NCBI GenBank assembly: GCA_030447865.1
Contig: JAUJOD010000001.1
Coordinates: 372,001 to 436,000 of the forward strand
Source of the DNA: Nocardioidaceae bacterium
Lineage (GTDB): Bacteria > Actinomycetota > Actinomycetes > Propionibacteriales > Nocardioidaceae
Length of the DNA stretch: 64,000 bases
Reading direction: 5' to 3'
The position numbers were made by a program, and so were the translations under genes. Shown piece after piece: positions 54,685 to 63,164 of the stretch. How positions within the stretch are numbered: position 1 is the stretch's first letter; each line of letters opens with the position of its first letter. Below the pieces are notes generated by a model. That model was given only the letters and a program-made list of their open reading frames with translations, searched no databases and was not told the origin of the DNA.

Positions 54685-56562
54685 ATGACGCACACCCTTC
54701 GCCGTCTCATGCCTCTGCTCCTCGCTGCCGCGCTCGTGCCGCTGACGGCCCTGCCCTCGGCCGGCTCCGACGCCGACTTCTACCACAACCCCCTGAAGCC
54801 GCAGATACCGAACGACGGTGTGGTGCGCAGCTGCGCCGACCCGACGGTGCTCCGTGGGCAGCAGGAAGGTGATCGCAACTGGTACATGTACTGCACGACC
54901 GACCCGCTCAACGACGGCGACACCGCCGGTGACGGTCCGATTGACTTCCACCCCATCCCGATGATGCGCAGCCGCGACCTGGTCAACTGGACCTACGTCG
55001 GCGACGCGTTGCCGCACCCGCCGGGATGGGCGGACACAGGAGCGGGGCTGTGGGCTCCCGACGTCGTGTACTCCGAGGCGTACGACCGCTACTACCTGCT
55101 TTACGTCGTGACCAATACGGATCGGTCCGTCAGCGGAGTGGACTGCGAGAACGACAGCGCGATCGGCGTCGCTTGGAGTGACAGCCCCACCGGGCCATGG
55201 CAGACTAGCGAAACCCCCGTCGTGCCTCCTCGGAAAGACCCGAACAACCCCGACCCCTGTGCCTTCTTCTGGACCTATGACCCCGACGTGCTCGGTGACA
55301 CCATCGGGGCGAACGGCATCCTCTACTACGGCAGCTACTACGGCGGCATCTTCGGCACCCACGTATCGGTGGGACCGCGCACGATCAAGATGACCGGCGC
55401 GCCGGTGCAGGTCTCGATCGGCAACCGCTACGAGGGCGCGAACGTCGTAAAGCGGGGCGACTCGTACTACATGTTCGTCTCCGCCACCAACTGCTGCAAC
55501 GGCCCGCTGACCGGCTACAGCGTGTTCGCCGGACGGTCGCAGTCGCCACTTGGCCCGTTCGTCGACCGAGAGGGGAACTCGTTCCTCCAAGGCCGCGTCG
55601 GCGGAACTCCGGTGCTCAGCATGAACGGCAACCGCTGGGTCGGCACCGGACACAACTCGGTCTTCCGTGACTTCGACGGTCAGTGGTGGACCATCTACCA
55701 CGCCGTTGACCGGCACGACCCGTACTTCGAGAGCGAGCCAGGCTTCACCAAGCGCCCGGCGCTGCTCGACCCGGTGGACTGGGTCAACGGGTTCCCGACA
55801 GTCAGAGGCAACCGGTGGGCGTCGGACAAGAGAATGCCAGCCCCGGCCGCGCAACCCGGCGAGGAGTCGCTGTACCGGCCGGACGTGCTGGGCAAGGACC
55901 GGATGGCTCACCCGCTGTTCCGACTCTCCGACAACTTCAAGTCGGGGACGATGAGCAGGCTGTGGGAGTGGGTGCGCCAGCCCGATCCCTCCGAGTACGA
56001 GTTCGGCAACGAGAGGTTCAAGTTCCGCACGCAGCCAAAGGATCTGCACACCGACAGCAATAACGCGTCGGTGCTCACCGAGCCCACGCCGAACCGGGAC
56101 TACATGGTGCAGACGAAGGTGAAGCTGCCTGTTCCTGAGGAAGGCTGCTGTCACAACTACGCGCAAGCCGGCCTGGTGATCTACGACGGTGACGACAAGT
56201 TCATCAAGCTCGCGCACGTGTCGATCTGGGAGACCCGGCAAACCGAGTTCGCCAAGGAGGTTCCCGCCGGTCGCGAGGGATTCCCCCGGTACGGCAACAC
56301 GGTAATCGGCCCGCCCGCCGACTGGACCTACCTGCGGATCGTCAAGCGGCACACGGAGCGCCCGAACGGCAAGATCGTGGAGCTCTACACCGGTTACAGC
56401 AGCCAGGACGGTGACCGCTGGGTGCGCGGCGGCACCTGGACGCACAACCTCGGCGGCGACGCCCGCATCGGGCTGGTGTCGATGGGTGCTCCCAATGCCG
56501 ACGAGCGTTACTGGGCCGAGTTCGAGTACGTGCGGGTCTGGGCGGTGCAACCACCAGGCTGA
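54685..56562 (+). CDS. Secreted glycoside hydrolase family 43 protein (arabinanase/arabinofuranosidase-like)
   Basis: A 625-residue exported enzyme with a cleavable signal peptide (about residues 1-27). The five-bladed propeller has SCADPTVLRG carrying the presumed base aspartate, GAGLWAPDVVY, FFWTYDPDVLGD, NRYEGANVVKRGDSYYMF with the likely acid glutamate and TGHNSVF. A C-terminal beta-sandwich (from about residue 415, SDNFKSGTMSRLWEW) resembles the DUF1349-like module often attached to GH43 enzymes. It would cut arabinan or arabinoxylan outside the cell, feeding the transporter encoded upstream. The ATG at 54685 has a GGAG-type ribosome-binding site. Confidence 0.9.
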   Translation: MTHTLRRLMPLLLAAALVPLTALPSAGSDADFYHNPLKPQIPNDGVVRSCADPTVLRGQQEGDRNWYMYCTTDPLNDGDTAGDGPIDFHPIPMMRSRDLVNWTYVGDALPHPPGWADTGAGLWAPDVVYSEAYDRYYLLYVVTNTDRSVSGVDCENDSAIGVAWSDSPTGPWQTSETPVVPPRKDPNNPDPCAFFWTYDPDVLGDTIGANGILYYGSYYGGIFGTHVSVGPRTIKMTGAPVQVSIGNRYEGANVVKRGDSYYMFVSATNCCNGPLTGYSVFAGRSQSPLGPFVDREGNSFLQGRVGGTPVLSMNGNRWVGTGHNSVFRDFDGQWWTIYHAVDRHDPYFESEPGFTKRPALLDPVDWVNGFPTVRGNRWASDKRMPAPAAQPGEESLYRPDVLGKDRMAHPLFRLSDNFKSGTMSRLWEWVRQPDPSEYEFGNERFKFRTQPKDLHTDSNNASVLTEPTPNRDYMVQTKVKLPVPEEGCCHNYAQAGLVIYDGDDKFIKLAHVSIWETRQTEFAKEVPAGREGFPRYGNTVIGPPADWTYLRIVKRHTERPNGKIVELYTGYSSQDGDRWVRGGTWTHNLGGDARIGLVSMGAPNADERYWAEFEYVRVWAVQPPG

Positions 56563-56651
56563 ACCCCGCAGGCGCGGGCGGTGGGCGGGTAGCCACCCGA
56601 CCCGCGCTGACCGGCTAGGGCTGACCGGCTCTTGGGTCGGGCGCTACCCGG

Positions 56652-57923
56652 CTAGGGCCCGGTTGGGAACCAGGCGTCGAGCAGGTCGTTGCGGAACTTG
56701 CCCGTGGGGTCGTAGCGTCCCATGAGCGCGGCGAAGTCGCCGTACCGCTCGTACTGGCTCGCCAGCGCCGTTGGGGCGAGGGTGAAGAGCTTGCCCCAGT
56801 GCGGGCGGGGCTGGAACGGCGCGAGCTGCTCCTCGATCGCCCCGAGCACCCTCATCACCGCTGGGGTGTCGGGCACCCAGGTGAAGTGGACGCCGACCGT
56901 GTCGCGCCGGTAGCACGGGCTCAGCCACAGGTCGTCGCGGGCGACCGTGCGGATCTCCGAGACCTGGACGAGCGGGCCGACGCGATCGCGGATGCTGTCG
57001 ATGGCTGCCAGTGCTTCGACGGCGTGCTCACGCGGCAGTAGGTACTCGGACTGCAGCTCCTGCCCGCTGCTGGGCGTGAACTCCATCCGAAAGTGCGGGA
57101 GCCGGGCATGCCATGCACCCGCCACGCCGAGCTGCTCGGTGCAGTTCTCGACGGGCATGCCGACGATCGGATGGCGCTGCCCGTCGGCCAGCGTGGCACC
57201 CAACCACCGCGCTGGTGCCGCTGCCAATTCGCGCCCGTCGCGGCGGTGCTTCAGCCAGACCTGGTGAAAGCCGGGGCGACGCCAGTCGGTGAACAAGCTG
57301 ACGCTGTAGGCGCTGGCGAAGAGCTCCTCGATGTGGTCGTCAACCGCTGTGCGCGGCAGGTCGTCGTACACCCACTGGCTCACCTCGAAGGCCGGTACGA
57401 CGTCGAGTGTCACCGTCGTCACCACCCCGAGGGCACCGAGCCCGACGACGGCTCCGCAGAACAGGTCGCCGTCGCGCTCGCGGCGGAGGTTGACGAGCTC
57501 ACCGTCGGCAGCGACCAGTTGCAGCGCTGAGACGGCTGTCGCCAGGCTGCCGACGCTGTTGCCCGCCCCGTGCGTGCCGGTCGCGATCGCGCCGGCAACC
57601 GATATGTGCGGCAGCGACGCGAGGCCGGGCAGGGCGTAGCCGGACTGGTGCAGGCTGGCGGCGATGTCGCCGTACCGCATTCCGGCGCTTACGGTCACGG
57701 TGCGCCGATTGGAGTCGAGAACGCAGCGCTGCGGCAAGGCCGCCACGGAGACGAGGTCGCCGGTGGTGTCGGCGATGCGGTTGAAGGAGTGGCCGGTGCC
57801 GACCGGCCGGAGGTCGCTGCCGGCGGCGACAAGTTCCTGGAGCTGCTCGACCGAGGTGGGGGCGTGGACCCGGTCGGCGCGGTACCGGATGTTCCCGGCC
57901 CAGTTCGTCGGCCGCCTGTCCAT
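56652..57923 (-). CDS. FAD-linked alditol oxidase (AldO-like)
   Basis: A 423-residue flavoenzyme closely following actinobacterial alditol oxidase: TNWAGNIRY at the start, the covalent FAD-histidine motif GTGHSFNRIAD with His45, SLPHISVAGAIATGTHG, AYSVSLFTDWR, HFRMEFTPSSGQELQSEYL and RPHWGKLFTL. It oxidises the terminal carbon of xylitol, sorbitol or related polyols and makes hydrogen peroxide. D-arabinono-lactone oxidase is the near alternative. The ATG at 57923 matches the family N-terminus; the frame is open upstream through the run-on end of cadI. It sits beside the arabinoside locus but on the opposite strand. Confidence 0.87.
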   Translation of the reverse strand: MDRRPTNWAGNIRYRADRVHAPTSVEQLQELVAAGSDLRPVGTGHSFNRIADTTGDLVSVAALPQRCVLDSNRRTVTVSAGMRYGDIAASLHQSGYALPGLASLPHISVAGAIATGTHGAGNSVGSLATAVSALQLVAADGELVNLRRERDGDLFCGAVVGLGALGVVTTVTLDVVPAFEVSQWVYDDLPRTAVDDHIEELFASAYSVSLFTDWRRPGFHQVWLKHRRDGRELAAAPARWLGATLADGQRHPIVGMPVENCTEQLGVAGAWHARLPHFRMEFTPSSGQELQSEYLLPREHAVEALAAIDSIRDRVGPLVQVSEIRTVARDDLWLSPCYRRDTVGVHFTWVPDTPAVMRVLGAIEEQLAPFQPRPHWGKLFTLAPTALASQYERYGDFAALMGRYDPTGKFRNDLLDAWFPTGP

Positions 57924-58440
57924 GGCTGACCCTATCCGGCGAGCGCCTTGCATGGGCCAAAGACTGCATCGCGCGAAGCGTCCGACTCCCACGTTTTGGG
58001 AACAACACCGCGCTCCGACTCGGCGGCGCGTGCCCGCCTACCCTGCTCGTCAGCGCTCGTCGATGAAAGGTCGGGCTGCCGTTGAGCACGGTGTAGATCT
58101 CCCAGGACTCCCCGTTCGGGGCACCCTGCACCCAGAACTTGTCCTGCTTGGCGTAGCAACACGTCGTTCCGCGTTCGTCTCTTGAGGCGAGGCCGTGCTC
58201 GGACAGTCGTGCCTGCTCGGCATCAACCGTGTCTACGTCTGCGACCTCGACACCGAGGTGATTCAGGGAGCCACCCTTGCCAGGGTTCTCCAGAAGAACC
58301 AGCTTGAGTGGCGGCTGATCAATGGCGAAGTTGGCATAGCCGGGGCGACGCTTGGCAGGTTGAGCCCCGAACAGTTTGGTGTAGAAGGCAACCACCTCAT
58401 CGACGTCATTGACGTTGAGGGCGAGCTGTAGTCGTGACAT
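57499..58440 (-). CDS. cadI: ArsI/CadI-type metalloenzyme with a run-on, probably frameshifted C-terminus
   Basis: The first 125 or so residues are a complete VOC-fold ArsI/CadI protein (MSRLQLALNVNDVDEVVAFYTKLFGA at the start, His61 in LNHLGVEV, the Cys94-Cys95 pair in GTTCCYAKQDK, EIYTV). Relatives break C-As bonds or are cadmium induced. After GSPTF the reading frame continues 190 residues without homology, over the aldO gene in another frame. Removing one T from the TTT at about 58067-58069 would give GSPTFIDER and a stop, so an insertion is likely. GAGAGG precedes the ATG at 58440, which lies next to an ArsR operator. Confidence 0.75.
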   Translation of the reverse strand: MSRLQLALNVNDVDEVVAFYTKLFGAQPAKRRPGYANFAIDQPPLKLVLLENPGKGGSLNHLGVEVADVDTVDAEQARLSEHGLASRDERGTTCCYAKQDKFWVQGAPNGESWEIYTVLNGSPTFHRRALTSRVGGHAPPSRSAVLFPKRGSRTLRAMQSLAHARRSPDRVSHGQAADELGREHPVPRRPGPRPHLGRAAPGTCRRRQRPPAGRHRPLLQPHRRHHRRPRLRGGLAAALRSRLQSAHRDRKRRNAVRRHRRQPAPVRLRPARPRVAAAHIGCRRDRDRHARGGQQRRQPGDSRLSAATGRCRR

Positions 58441-58453
58441 GGTCGCAGCCTCT

Positions 58454-58485
58454 CTGATCGTATAGATACACATCTATACGATCAG
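58454..58485. promoter_or_regulatory. Perfect 14+14 bp palindrome: probable ArsR-family operator
   Basis: CTGATCGTATAGAT-ACAC-ATCTATACGATCAG is a flawless inverted repeat between divergent cadI and arsR, ending 14 bases before cadI. Size and AT-rich core suit a dimeric ArsR/SmtB repressor released by metal. A half-like ATATAGAT at 58512-58519 lies beside the arsR start and may be a second site or its -10 box. Confidence 0.8.
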
Positions 58486-58521
58486 GTTGCCGCAGATATC
58501 GATGTCTGTCAATATAGATCC

Positions 58522-58926
58522 GTGTCTAAGTTGTTGACCGAACTCACACCGACCCAGACTCTGGCCTGCTGTTCTCCTCTTCGGGAAGAACCGCTGGCCT
58601 CAGACCAAGCCGAGCGGATCGCACCGCTGCTCAAAGCGCTCGCCGACCCGGTGCGTCTCCGCCTCCTCTCGCTGGTGGCCTCACACCCCGATGGCGAGGC
58701 GTGCGTCTGCGATCTCGCTGGGGCGTTCGACCTCTCGCAGCCCACCATTAGTCACCACCTCAAGGTCCTGCACCAGATCGGACTCTTGGATCGCAGCAAA
58801 CGGGGGATATGGGTCTACTACAAGGCCCGCTCCACTGCGCTGGCTGATGTCGCGGCACTGATCGGCGGAAGCGCCCCGCTCCCTGATACGCAGCGCTCCC
58901 TGACGCCGGGCGGTAGAACCGCCTAG
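58522..58926 (+). CDS. arsR: ArsR-family metalloregulator
   Basis: A 134-residue winged-helix repressor. ALADPVRLRLLSLVASH (about 40-56) is the dimer/turn region, FDLSQPTISHHLKVLHQIGL (69-88) the recognition helix. Metal-binding cysteines are visible at the CVC of ACVCDLAG (61-63) and at Cys16-Cys17 near the N-terminus. The CVCDL motif is that of arsenite/antimonite sensors, and the second pair may add a cadmium-type site. The GTG at 58522 is used; no good ribosome-binding site is seen, and it is divergent from cadI over the palindromic operator. Confidence 0.93.
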   Translation: MSKLLTELTPTQTLACCSPLREEPLASDQAERIAPLLKALADPVRLRLLSLVASHPDGEACVCDLAGAFDLSQPTISHHLKVLHQIGLLDRSKRGIWVYYKARSTALADVAALIGGSAPLPDTQRSLTPGGRTA

Positions 58927-58943
58927 CGTGTCTCATGGCCGCT

Positions 58944-60227
58944 TTACCCGGGTCGGGGTTTGAGGCGTTCGTGTCGGATGGGTCTTCGCATTGGGTCGAT
59001 GCGTTGGGGTGGGATGACCTCTGGGATGCCGTCGCCGGCCATGATCACCGCCCATTCGCCGGTGTCGAGGAGGCGGTGGTGCCAGGAGCACAGCAGGCAC
59101 CCGTTGGTGATGTCGGTGGGTCCGCCGTGGTGCCACGCTTTGATGTGGTGGGCTTCGCACCAGGCGGGTGGGCGGTCGCAGCCGGGCCAGACGCAGCCCT
59201 TTGTCGCGGACGGCCAGCGCGATGCGTTGGTGACGGTCGAACAGCCGTTGGGACATGCCGAGGTCGAGGATCTTCGACGGCCCGTCCAGAACCACCGGCA
59301 GCAGCCCGGCGTTGCAGGCCAACCGGCGGGCCTGGCCGGCCGAGATGACACCGCCGGTGTCGAGGGTGGCATCGCCGACGCCGGTGGCCAACGTGGCGGC
59401 GTCGATGGTGACCACGATCTGGGCGTTGCCGACCCCGTGCTGAGGGAGCTTGTCGACCGGGAGGTGTTCGATGAGTTCCAGGAACGCCCGCCCCCGCCGC
59501 TGCGGGTAGGTCAAGGCCCCGATCTCGGTGTCACAGTGCACACCATCAACGTCCAGCAGATCGGATGTGCCTGGCCCGTGCACCATCTCGGCCACGCCGG
59601 TGCCGGGTGGGTGCGGCGGGGGGCGGCCAGGGCATCCAGGGCGGTGGTGAGCATATCGAGCTGCAGATTGGGCAGTTTGCCGGAGAACCGGCCAATCCCG
59701 TCGAAGCCCTTGCGGGCCGAGAACGTGGTTTCCTGTAACGCCCGGGCTTCCTCAGCCTCCAGCAGCGCCGCGAGTTTGGTGTCGGCGCCGTCGGGGTCGA
59801 CCACCTCGATGACATGGTTGGCCAGGTGCCGCAACTCGGTGTAGCTGAACCGGGGCGCCTGCTCAATCAGGTAGACCTCCGCCTGGTCTCGGGCGGCCAG
59901 GTCCACCGTGCCGCTCAGCCCGGTGACGGTCTCGGCGATCAGCGCCGCCTGCTCCGTGCTCAGCTCACCCTTAGACCAGGCGGCCCGAGTGGCCAGCACC
60001 GTGTCGTTCACGGCGCGGGCGCGGGCCACGATCCCCGCCGCGGCACCCCGAGACAGACCATGAGTGGACGCGAGCCAGGCGGTCGGGGAGGACGGTTCGA
60101 GTCCGTGGACGCCGAGCACTTTTGCTTTGGCCGGCCGAATCGTCCTTCGAGATCCGGACTGCCGAGCCCGACGCCACACAAAGTCGTGCACAACGAGTAC
60201 TAAGGATGCTCGCCGCGCCGACGCCAT
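58944..60227 (-). pseudogene. Second DUF222 (13E12) HNH endonuclease gene, 5'-decayed and twice frameshifted
   Basis: Three frames must be joined to read the protein. The first (from about 60130 to 59600) holds AWLASTHGLSRGAAAGI and WSKGELSTEQAALIAETVTGL. The second (59595-59205) has VHGPGTSDLLDVDGVHCDTEIG and LDLGMSQRLFDRHQRIALAVRD. The third (59210-58944) has KGCVWPGCDRPPAWCEAHHIKAWHHGGPTD and SWHHRLLDTGEWAV, the HNH core. Breaks lie near 59600 and 59205. The usual N-terminal 50 residues are not recognisable either. Unlike the copy at 16855, this one is beyond a simple sequencing error. Confidence 0.82.
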
Positions 60228-60271
60228 AACCGTCGCGTGTGCAAGGCTGGAGCGAGGGTGAGGAGGGGGAC

Positions 60272-60337
60272 ATGGTTCGCAAGGAGATCGGCCGCAGCTT
60301 AGGCAACGCTATGGGGAGACGTGCGTGCCAACCGTGA
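60272..60337 (+). CDS. Possible 21-residue leader peptide or small protein
   Basis: An ATG at 60272 with a perfect AGGAGG five bases upstream opens a 21-codon frame (MVRKEIGRSLGNAMGRRACQ...) that stops at 60337, 13 bases inside the next gene. The ribosome-binding site is stronger than that of the membrane protein it overlaps, suggesting translational coupling or a small basic protein. No homologue is recognised. Confidence 0.4.
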   Translation: MVRKEIGRSLGNAMGRRACQP

Positions 60338-60636
60338 GCAGTTCTCGACCGTACGTCTCGGCGCTTATCTTCCACGTGATGCTGCTAACTGCCGCGTCCG
60401 CGTTCCTTACGTTGACCCGGTCCGGTCCGGTGGGCGGCGCGAACATCGGTGCCGGTCTAGCGCTGCTGTTGATCGGCGGCCTCGGCCTTCCGTGGTCACT
60501 GCTCGATCTGATGGGAGTTCTGCCCAACTGGAGGCAACCGGCGGAGACGTCTTTCCTGGTCACCTGCGCCCTGCTCAACGTACTGCTGCACGGGGCGCTC
60601 TCGCTGTTCTTGATGCGTCGAAGGCGCATCGACTGA
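60325..60636 (+). CDS. Small membrane protein of unknown function
   Basis: A 103-residue protein with three hydrophobic helices (about residues 10-29, 38-58 and 75-95) and a basic C-terminus LMRRRRID, typical of a small inner-membrane protein. No family is recognised. The GTG at 60325 follows GGGGAG by seven bases, and an earlier GTG at 60321 is out of frame. It overlaps the end of the possible leader peptide. It is convergent with the VOC gene, leaving 111 bases between them. Confidence 0.6.
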   Translation: MPTVSSSRPYVSALIFHVMLLTAASAFLTLTRSGPVGGANIGAGLALLLIGGLGLPWSLLDLMGVLPNWRQPAETSFLVTCALLNVLLHGALSLFLMRRRRID

Positions 60637-60747
60637 CTCACCGCGGCGGTGAGGCGTGTCTTCCGGCTGACCGCTCCTCCCTGTGGTTTGGGAGCGTTGC
60701 GGCGGCCTTTGGCGAGGCGCGTGGGTGGCGCAGTATCGCCGCCCGAG

Positions 60748-61104
60748 TCACTCCACGCAGAGGCAGAAGGGGTGCCCCGCTGGGTCGAGGAACACTCGGA
60801 ACGACGTACCAGGTTGGTGGTCGGGCTTGGTCGCGCCCAGGTCGAGCACCGCAGTCTCGCAGACGTCGAGGTCGTCGACGACCACGTCGAGGTGCACCTG
60901 CTGGGGGACATCCTGGTTCGGCCATTCAGGCGGGGTGTAGGACTCCACCTGTTGAAAGCAGATGCACTGACCGTACTCCGCGCGGACCTCAGCCCAGTCA
61001 GAGGAGACGTCGACCTTCCAATCCAACATCGCGCCGTAGAACGTCGCGAGAGCGCCTGGATCTGGGCAGTCGATGACGATGCTTGGAAATCGTGCGATAG
61101 CCAT
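60748..61104 (-). CDS. VOC superfamily (glyoxalase-like) protein
   Basis: A 118-residue single-domain protein of the vicinal oxygen chelate fold. The first beta-alpha-beta unit reads FPSIVIDCPDPGALATFYGAMLDW, and the second QQVHLDVVVDDLDVCETAVLDLGA, ending with FRVFLDPAGHPFCLC. The His and Glu-type ligand positions of the family are partly present (QVHLDV, CVE end). No substrate can be inferred. The ATG at 61104 is chosen; the frame is open upstream to 61305 but that part is not conserved. It is divergent from the esterase gene at 61328. Confidence 0.82.
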   Translation of the reverse strand: MAIARFPSIVIDCPDPGALATFYGAMLDWKVDVSSDWAEVRAEYGQCICFQQVESYTPPEWPNQDVPQQVHLDVVVDDLDVCETAVLDLGATKPDHQPGTSFRVFLDPAGHPFCLCVE

Positions 61105-61327
61105 GCAGGGATGGTACGGGCCATTGCGGACGACTCCCGTCCGGATCTCGCCATGACGGGCAGATGGTGGCTCCACACCACCGCCGACCGGGCTCTGCTC
61201 GTCGGTAACAGCACGTTCCGCGGGGACGGCCCGAATATGGAGGCGCCCCACGGCAAGGACACTGCGGCTGCGAATCGTGCGGTGACCCTGGCGGTTCCTC
61301 CACACCCCCGCTGACTACGGTGAGGAG

Positions 61328-62374
61328 ATGTTGCCGTGGTCCGCCGACTTTGCCGGCCGAATCGATGAGCACGTCATCGAGAGTGCGCTCTTGCGGGGCA
61401 ACCCATTGGGAGATCCGCACGAACGCCCGCTGTGGGTGTACGTGCCGCCGGGCTACGACGACGAGCCCGAGCGCCGCTACGCCTCGATATACGTGATCCA
61501 GGGCTACACCGGGCACGTCAGCATGTGGCGCAATCGGACGGCGTTCCGGCAGCCGTTCATCGAGACGGCCGATGATGTGTTCGCGCACGGTGAGGCGCCG
61601 CCAGCGATCGTGGTGTACGTCGACGCCTGGACTGGTTACGGCGGGAGCCAGTTCGTGGACTCGGCAGGGACCGGCGCCTACCACTCGTACCTCTGCGACG
61701 AGATCGTTCCGTTCATCGACAGCCAGTATCGGACGATCGTCAGCCCCAACCACAGGGCGATCAGCGGCAAATCCAGCGGCGGCTTTGGTGCCATGGTCAC
61801 CCCGATGCTCCGGCCGGATCTGTTCGGCGCCCTGTCAACGCACGCTGGCGACTCACTGTACGAGTTCTGCTACATCCCGGAGTTCGCAAAGGCTGTTCGG
61901 TTTCTGCGTGAGTACGACGGCGACATCCAGCAGTGGTGGGCCGACTTTCGTGGGCGCACGTCGTTCACCAAGGAGGCGGACCAGACGCTGTTGATGACGC
62001 TTGGAGTGGCCGCGTGCTTCTCGGCAGCTCCCGATGGCACCCCCTTGCTGCCGTTCGATCCCACGACTGGTCAGCTCGTCTCTGAGGTATGGCAACGGTG
62101 GCTCGACTGGGATCCGGTACGCATGGTCGAGCGCTATGCCGACGCGGTCAAGTCGTGGCGTGCCGTGTGGATCGACGGCGGCACCCGGGACGAGTGGTAC
62201 CTCGACATCGGCGCACAGGCGTTCCAGCGCGAGATCACCCGAGCCGGTCTGTCCGAGGAGCGGATCCACTTTGAACTGTTCGACGCCGGGCATGGCGGGA
62301 TCGACTACCGATATCCACTGGCGCTCAGGTGGCTCGCCCAGCGGATCGCTCCGACCGATCAGTCCGCACGCTGA
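61328..62374 (+). CDS. Putative esterase (alpha/beta hydrolase, esterase D/antigen 85-like)
   Basis: A 348-residue protein of the 'putative esterase' family. Landmarks are RPLWVYVPPGYDD (33-45), YVIQGYTGH, the nucleophile elbow GKSSGG with Ser149, and a late histidine in DAGHGGIDYRY. No signal peptide is evident, so it probably works in the cytoplasm, in contrast to antigen 85. The ATG at 61328 has GTGAGGAG directly upstream. It is not obviously in an operon; the next gene is convergent, 33 bases away. Confidence 0.83.
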   Translation: MLPWSADFAGRIDEHVIESALLRGNPLGDPHERPLWVYVPPGYDDEPERRYASIYVIQGYTGHVSMWRNRTAFRQPFIETADDVFAHGEAPPAIVVYVDAWTGYGGSQFVDSAGTGAYHSYLCDEIVPFIDSQYRTIVSPNHRAISGKSSGGFGAMVTPMLRPDLFGALSTHAGDSLYEFCYIPEFAKAVRFLREYDGDIQQWWADFRGRTSFTKEADQTLLMTLGVAACFSAAPDGTPLLPFDPTTGQLVSEVWQRWLDWDPVRMVERYADAVKSWRAVWIDGGTRDEWYLDIGAQAFQREITRAGLSEERIHFELFDAGHGGIDYRYPLALRWLAQRIAPTDQSAR

Positions 62375-62407
62375 ACCTAGAGAGCCCGCGTCGACCTGAT
62401 CAGCGGG

Positions 62408-62854
62408 TCAGCCAGACGGCTGCTCGGCCTCTGGGGCGGCCGCGTCGACCATCCACTTGATGCCGTACTTGTCAGTGAAGCTGCCGAAGTAGTCGCCCCA
62501 GAATTGCTGGTCGAACGGCATCTCGACCTCACCGCCCTCGCTGAGGCCGTCGAAGACCCGCTTGGCATCCTCGGGGCTGTCAGGGTTCACGCACACGTAG
62601 CACGTGTTGCCGGGGATCACCGTGCCCATGCCTGGCGGCACGTCGGAGCCCATCAATATCGAGTCACCGATCGGCAGGGAGATGTGCATGATGCCGTCGG
62701 CCGAGGCCTCGTGCGACACGTCGGTAGCCGCGTCGGAAGGCATGTCGGAGAACTTGCTGACGGTGGTGTACTCGCCGCCGAAGACGGACCTGTAGAAGTC
62801 GAACGCCTCCATGCAATTGCCCGCGAAGTTGAGATAGGGGTTGGCCGAGGCCAT
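62408..62854 (-). CDS. PhnB-like VOC family protein
   Basis: A 148-residue VOC protein of the PhnB/3-demethylubiquinone methyltransferase-like group. It begins NPYLNFAGNCMEAFDFYRSVFGGE, followed by HISLPIGDSILMGSD and MPFDQQFWGDYFGSFTDKYGIKWM, which are highly characteristic. The function of most members is unknown. The ATG at 62854 follows GGGAGGAG at seven bases, so the start is firm although the frame stays open to 63034. It ends 33 bases from the convergent esterase gene. Confidence 0.9.
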   Translation of the reverse strand: MASANPYLNFAGNCMEAFDFYRSVFGGEYTTVSKFSDMPSDAATDVSHEASADGIMHISLPIGDSILMGSDVPPGMGTVIPGNTCYVCVNPDSPEDAKRVFDGLSEGGEVEMPFDQQFWGDYFGSFTDKYGIKWMVDAAAPEAEQPSG

Positions 62855-63125
62855 AACGGGCTCCTCCCGGGTCGTGGTTGCTGGATCGGTTGCCACCCTG
62901 CCACCAGGCATCGACAGGGACAAGAGGCCCCAGACGAAGTTCATAATGCGTTTGCTTGGTTGCCGAGCGATGGCGATTCGAGATGATCTTGCCAAGACTG
63001 CGACAGCTGGGGGCCCCACCAATGGGCCCGACACCGATCACGTGCAGCGCTGGGCGGACACTGACAGCGGACGAGCTCGGGCGACCAGGAGTGCCGCCCA
63101 CGCCTCCGCGCCAGAACGCATCGAA
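62855..63125. other. Gene-free stretch before the tRNA fragment
   Basis: No conserved frame, RNA or repeat was recognised here. The first bases are the ribosome-binding site and promoter region of the PhnB-like gene. It is read as chromosomal sequence next to the putative attachment site. Confidence 0.4.
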
Positions 63126-63164
63126 GCCGCCTGTCGGAATCGAACCGACGACCTTCGCATTACG
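63126..63164 (-). repeat. 3' half of a tRNA-Thr(CGT): probable attachment-site remnant
   Basis: On the minus strand CGTAATGCGAAGG, GTCGTCGGTTCGATTCCGAC and AGGCGGC give the 3' anticodon stem, variable region, a perfect T-arm and the 3' acceptor strand of an actinobacterial tRNA-Thr(CGT). The 5' half (acceptor GCCGCCT and D-arm) is absent. Integrative elements commonly leave such duplicated 3' halves as att sites. The direction implies the intact tRNA lies past the right edge of the window. Confidence 0.7.

Noticed and set aside
53935-56550. 871-codon open frame on the minus strand opposite the GH43 genes
   Set aside because: It is antisense to two genes with clear family motifs, has no recognisable domain and shows the His/Val/Arg-rich composition of a high-GC shadow frame.
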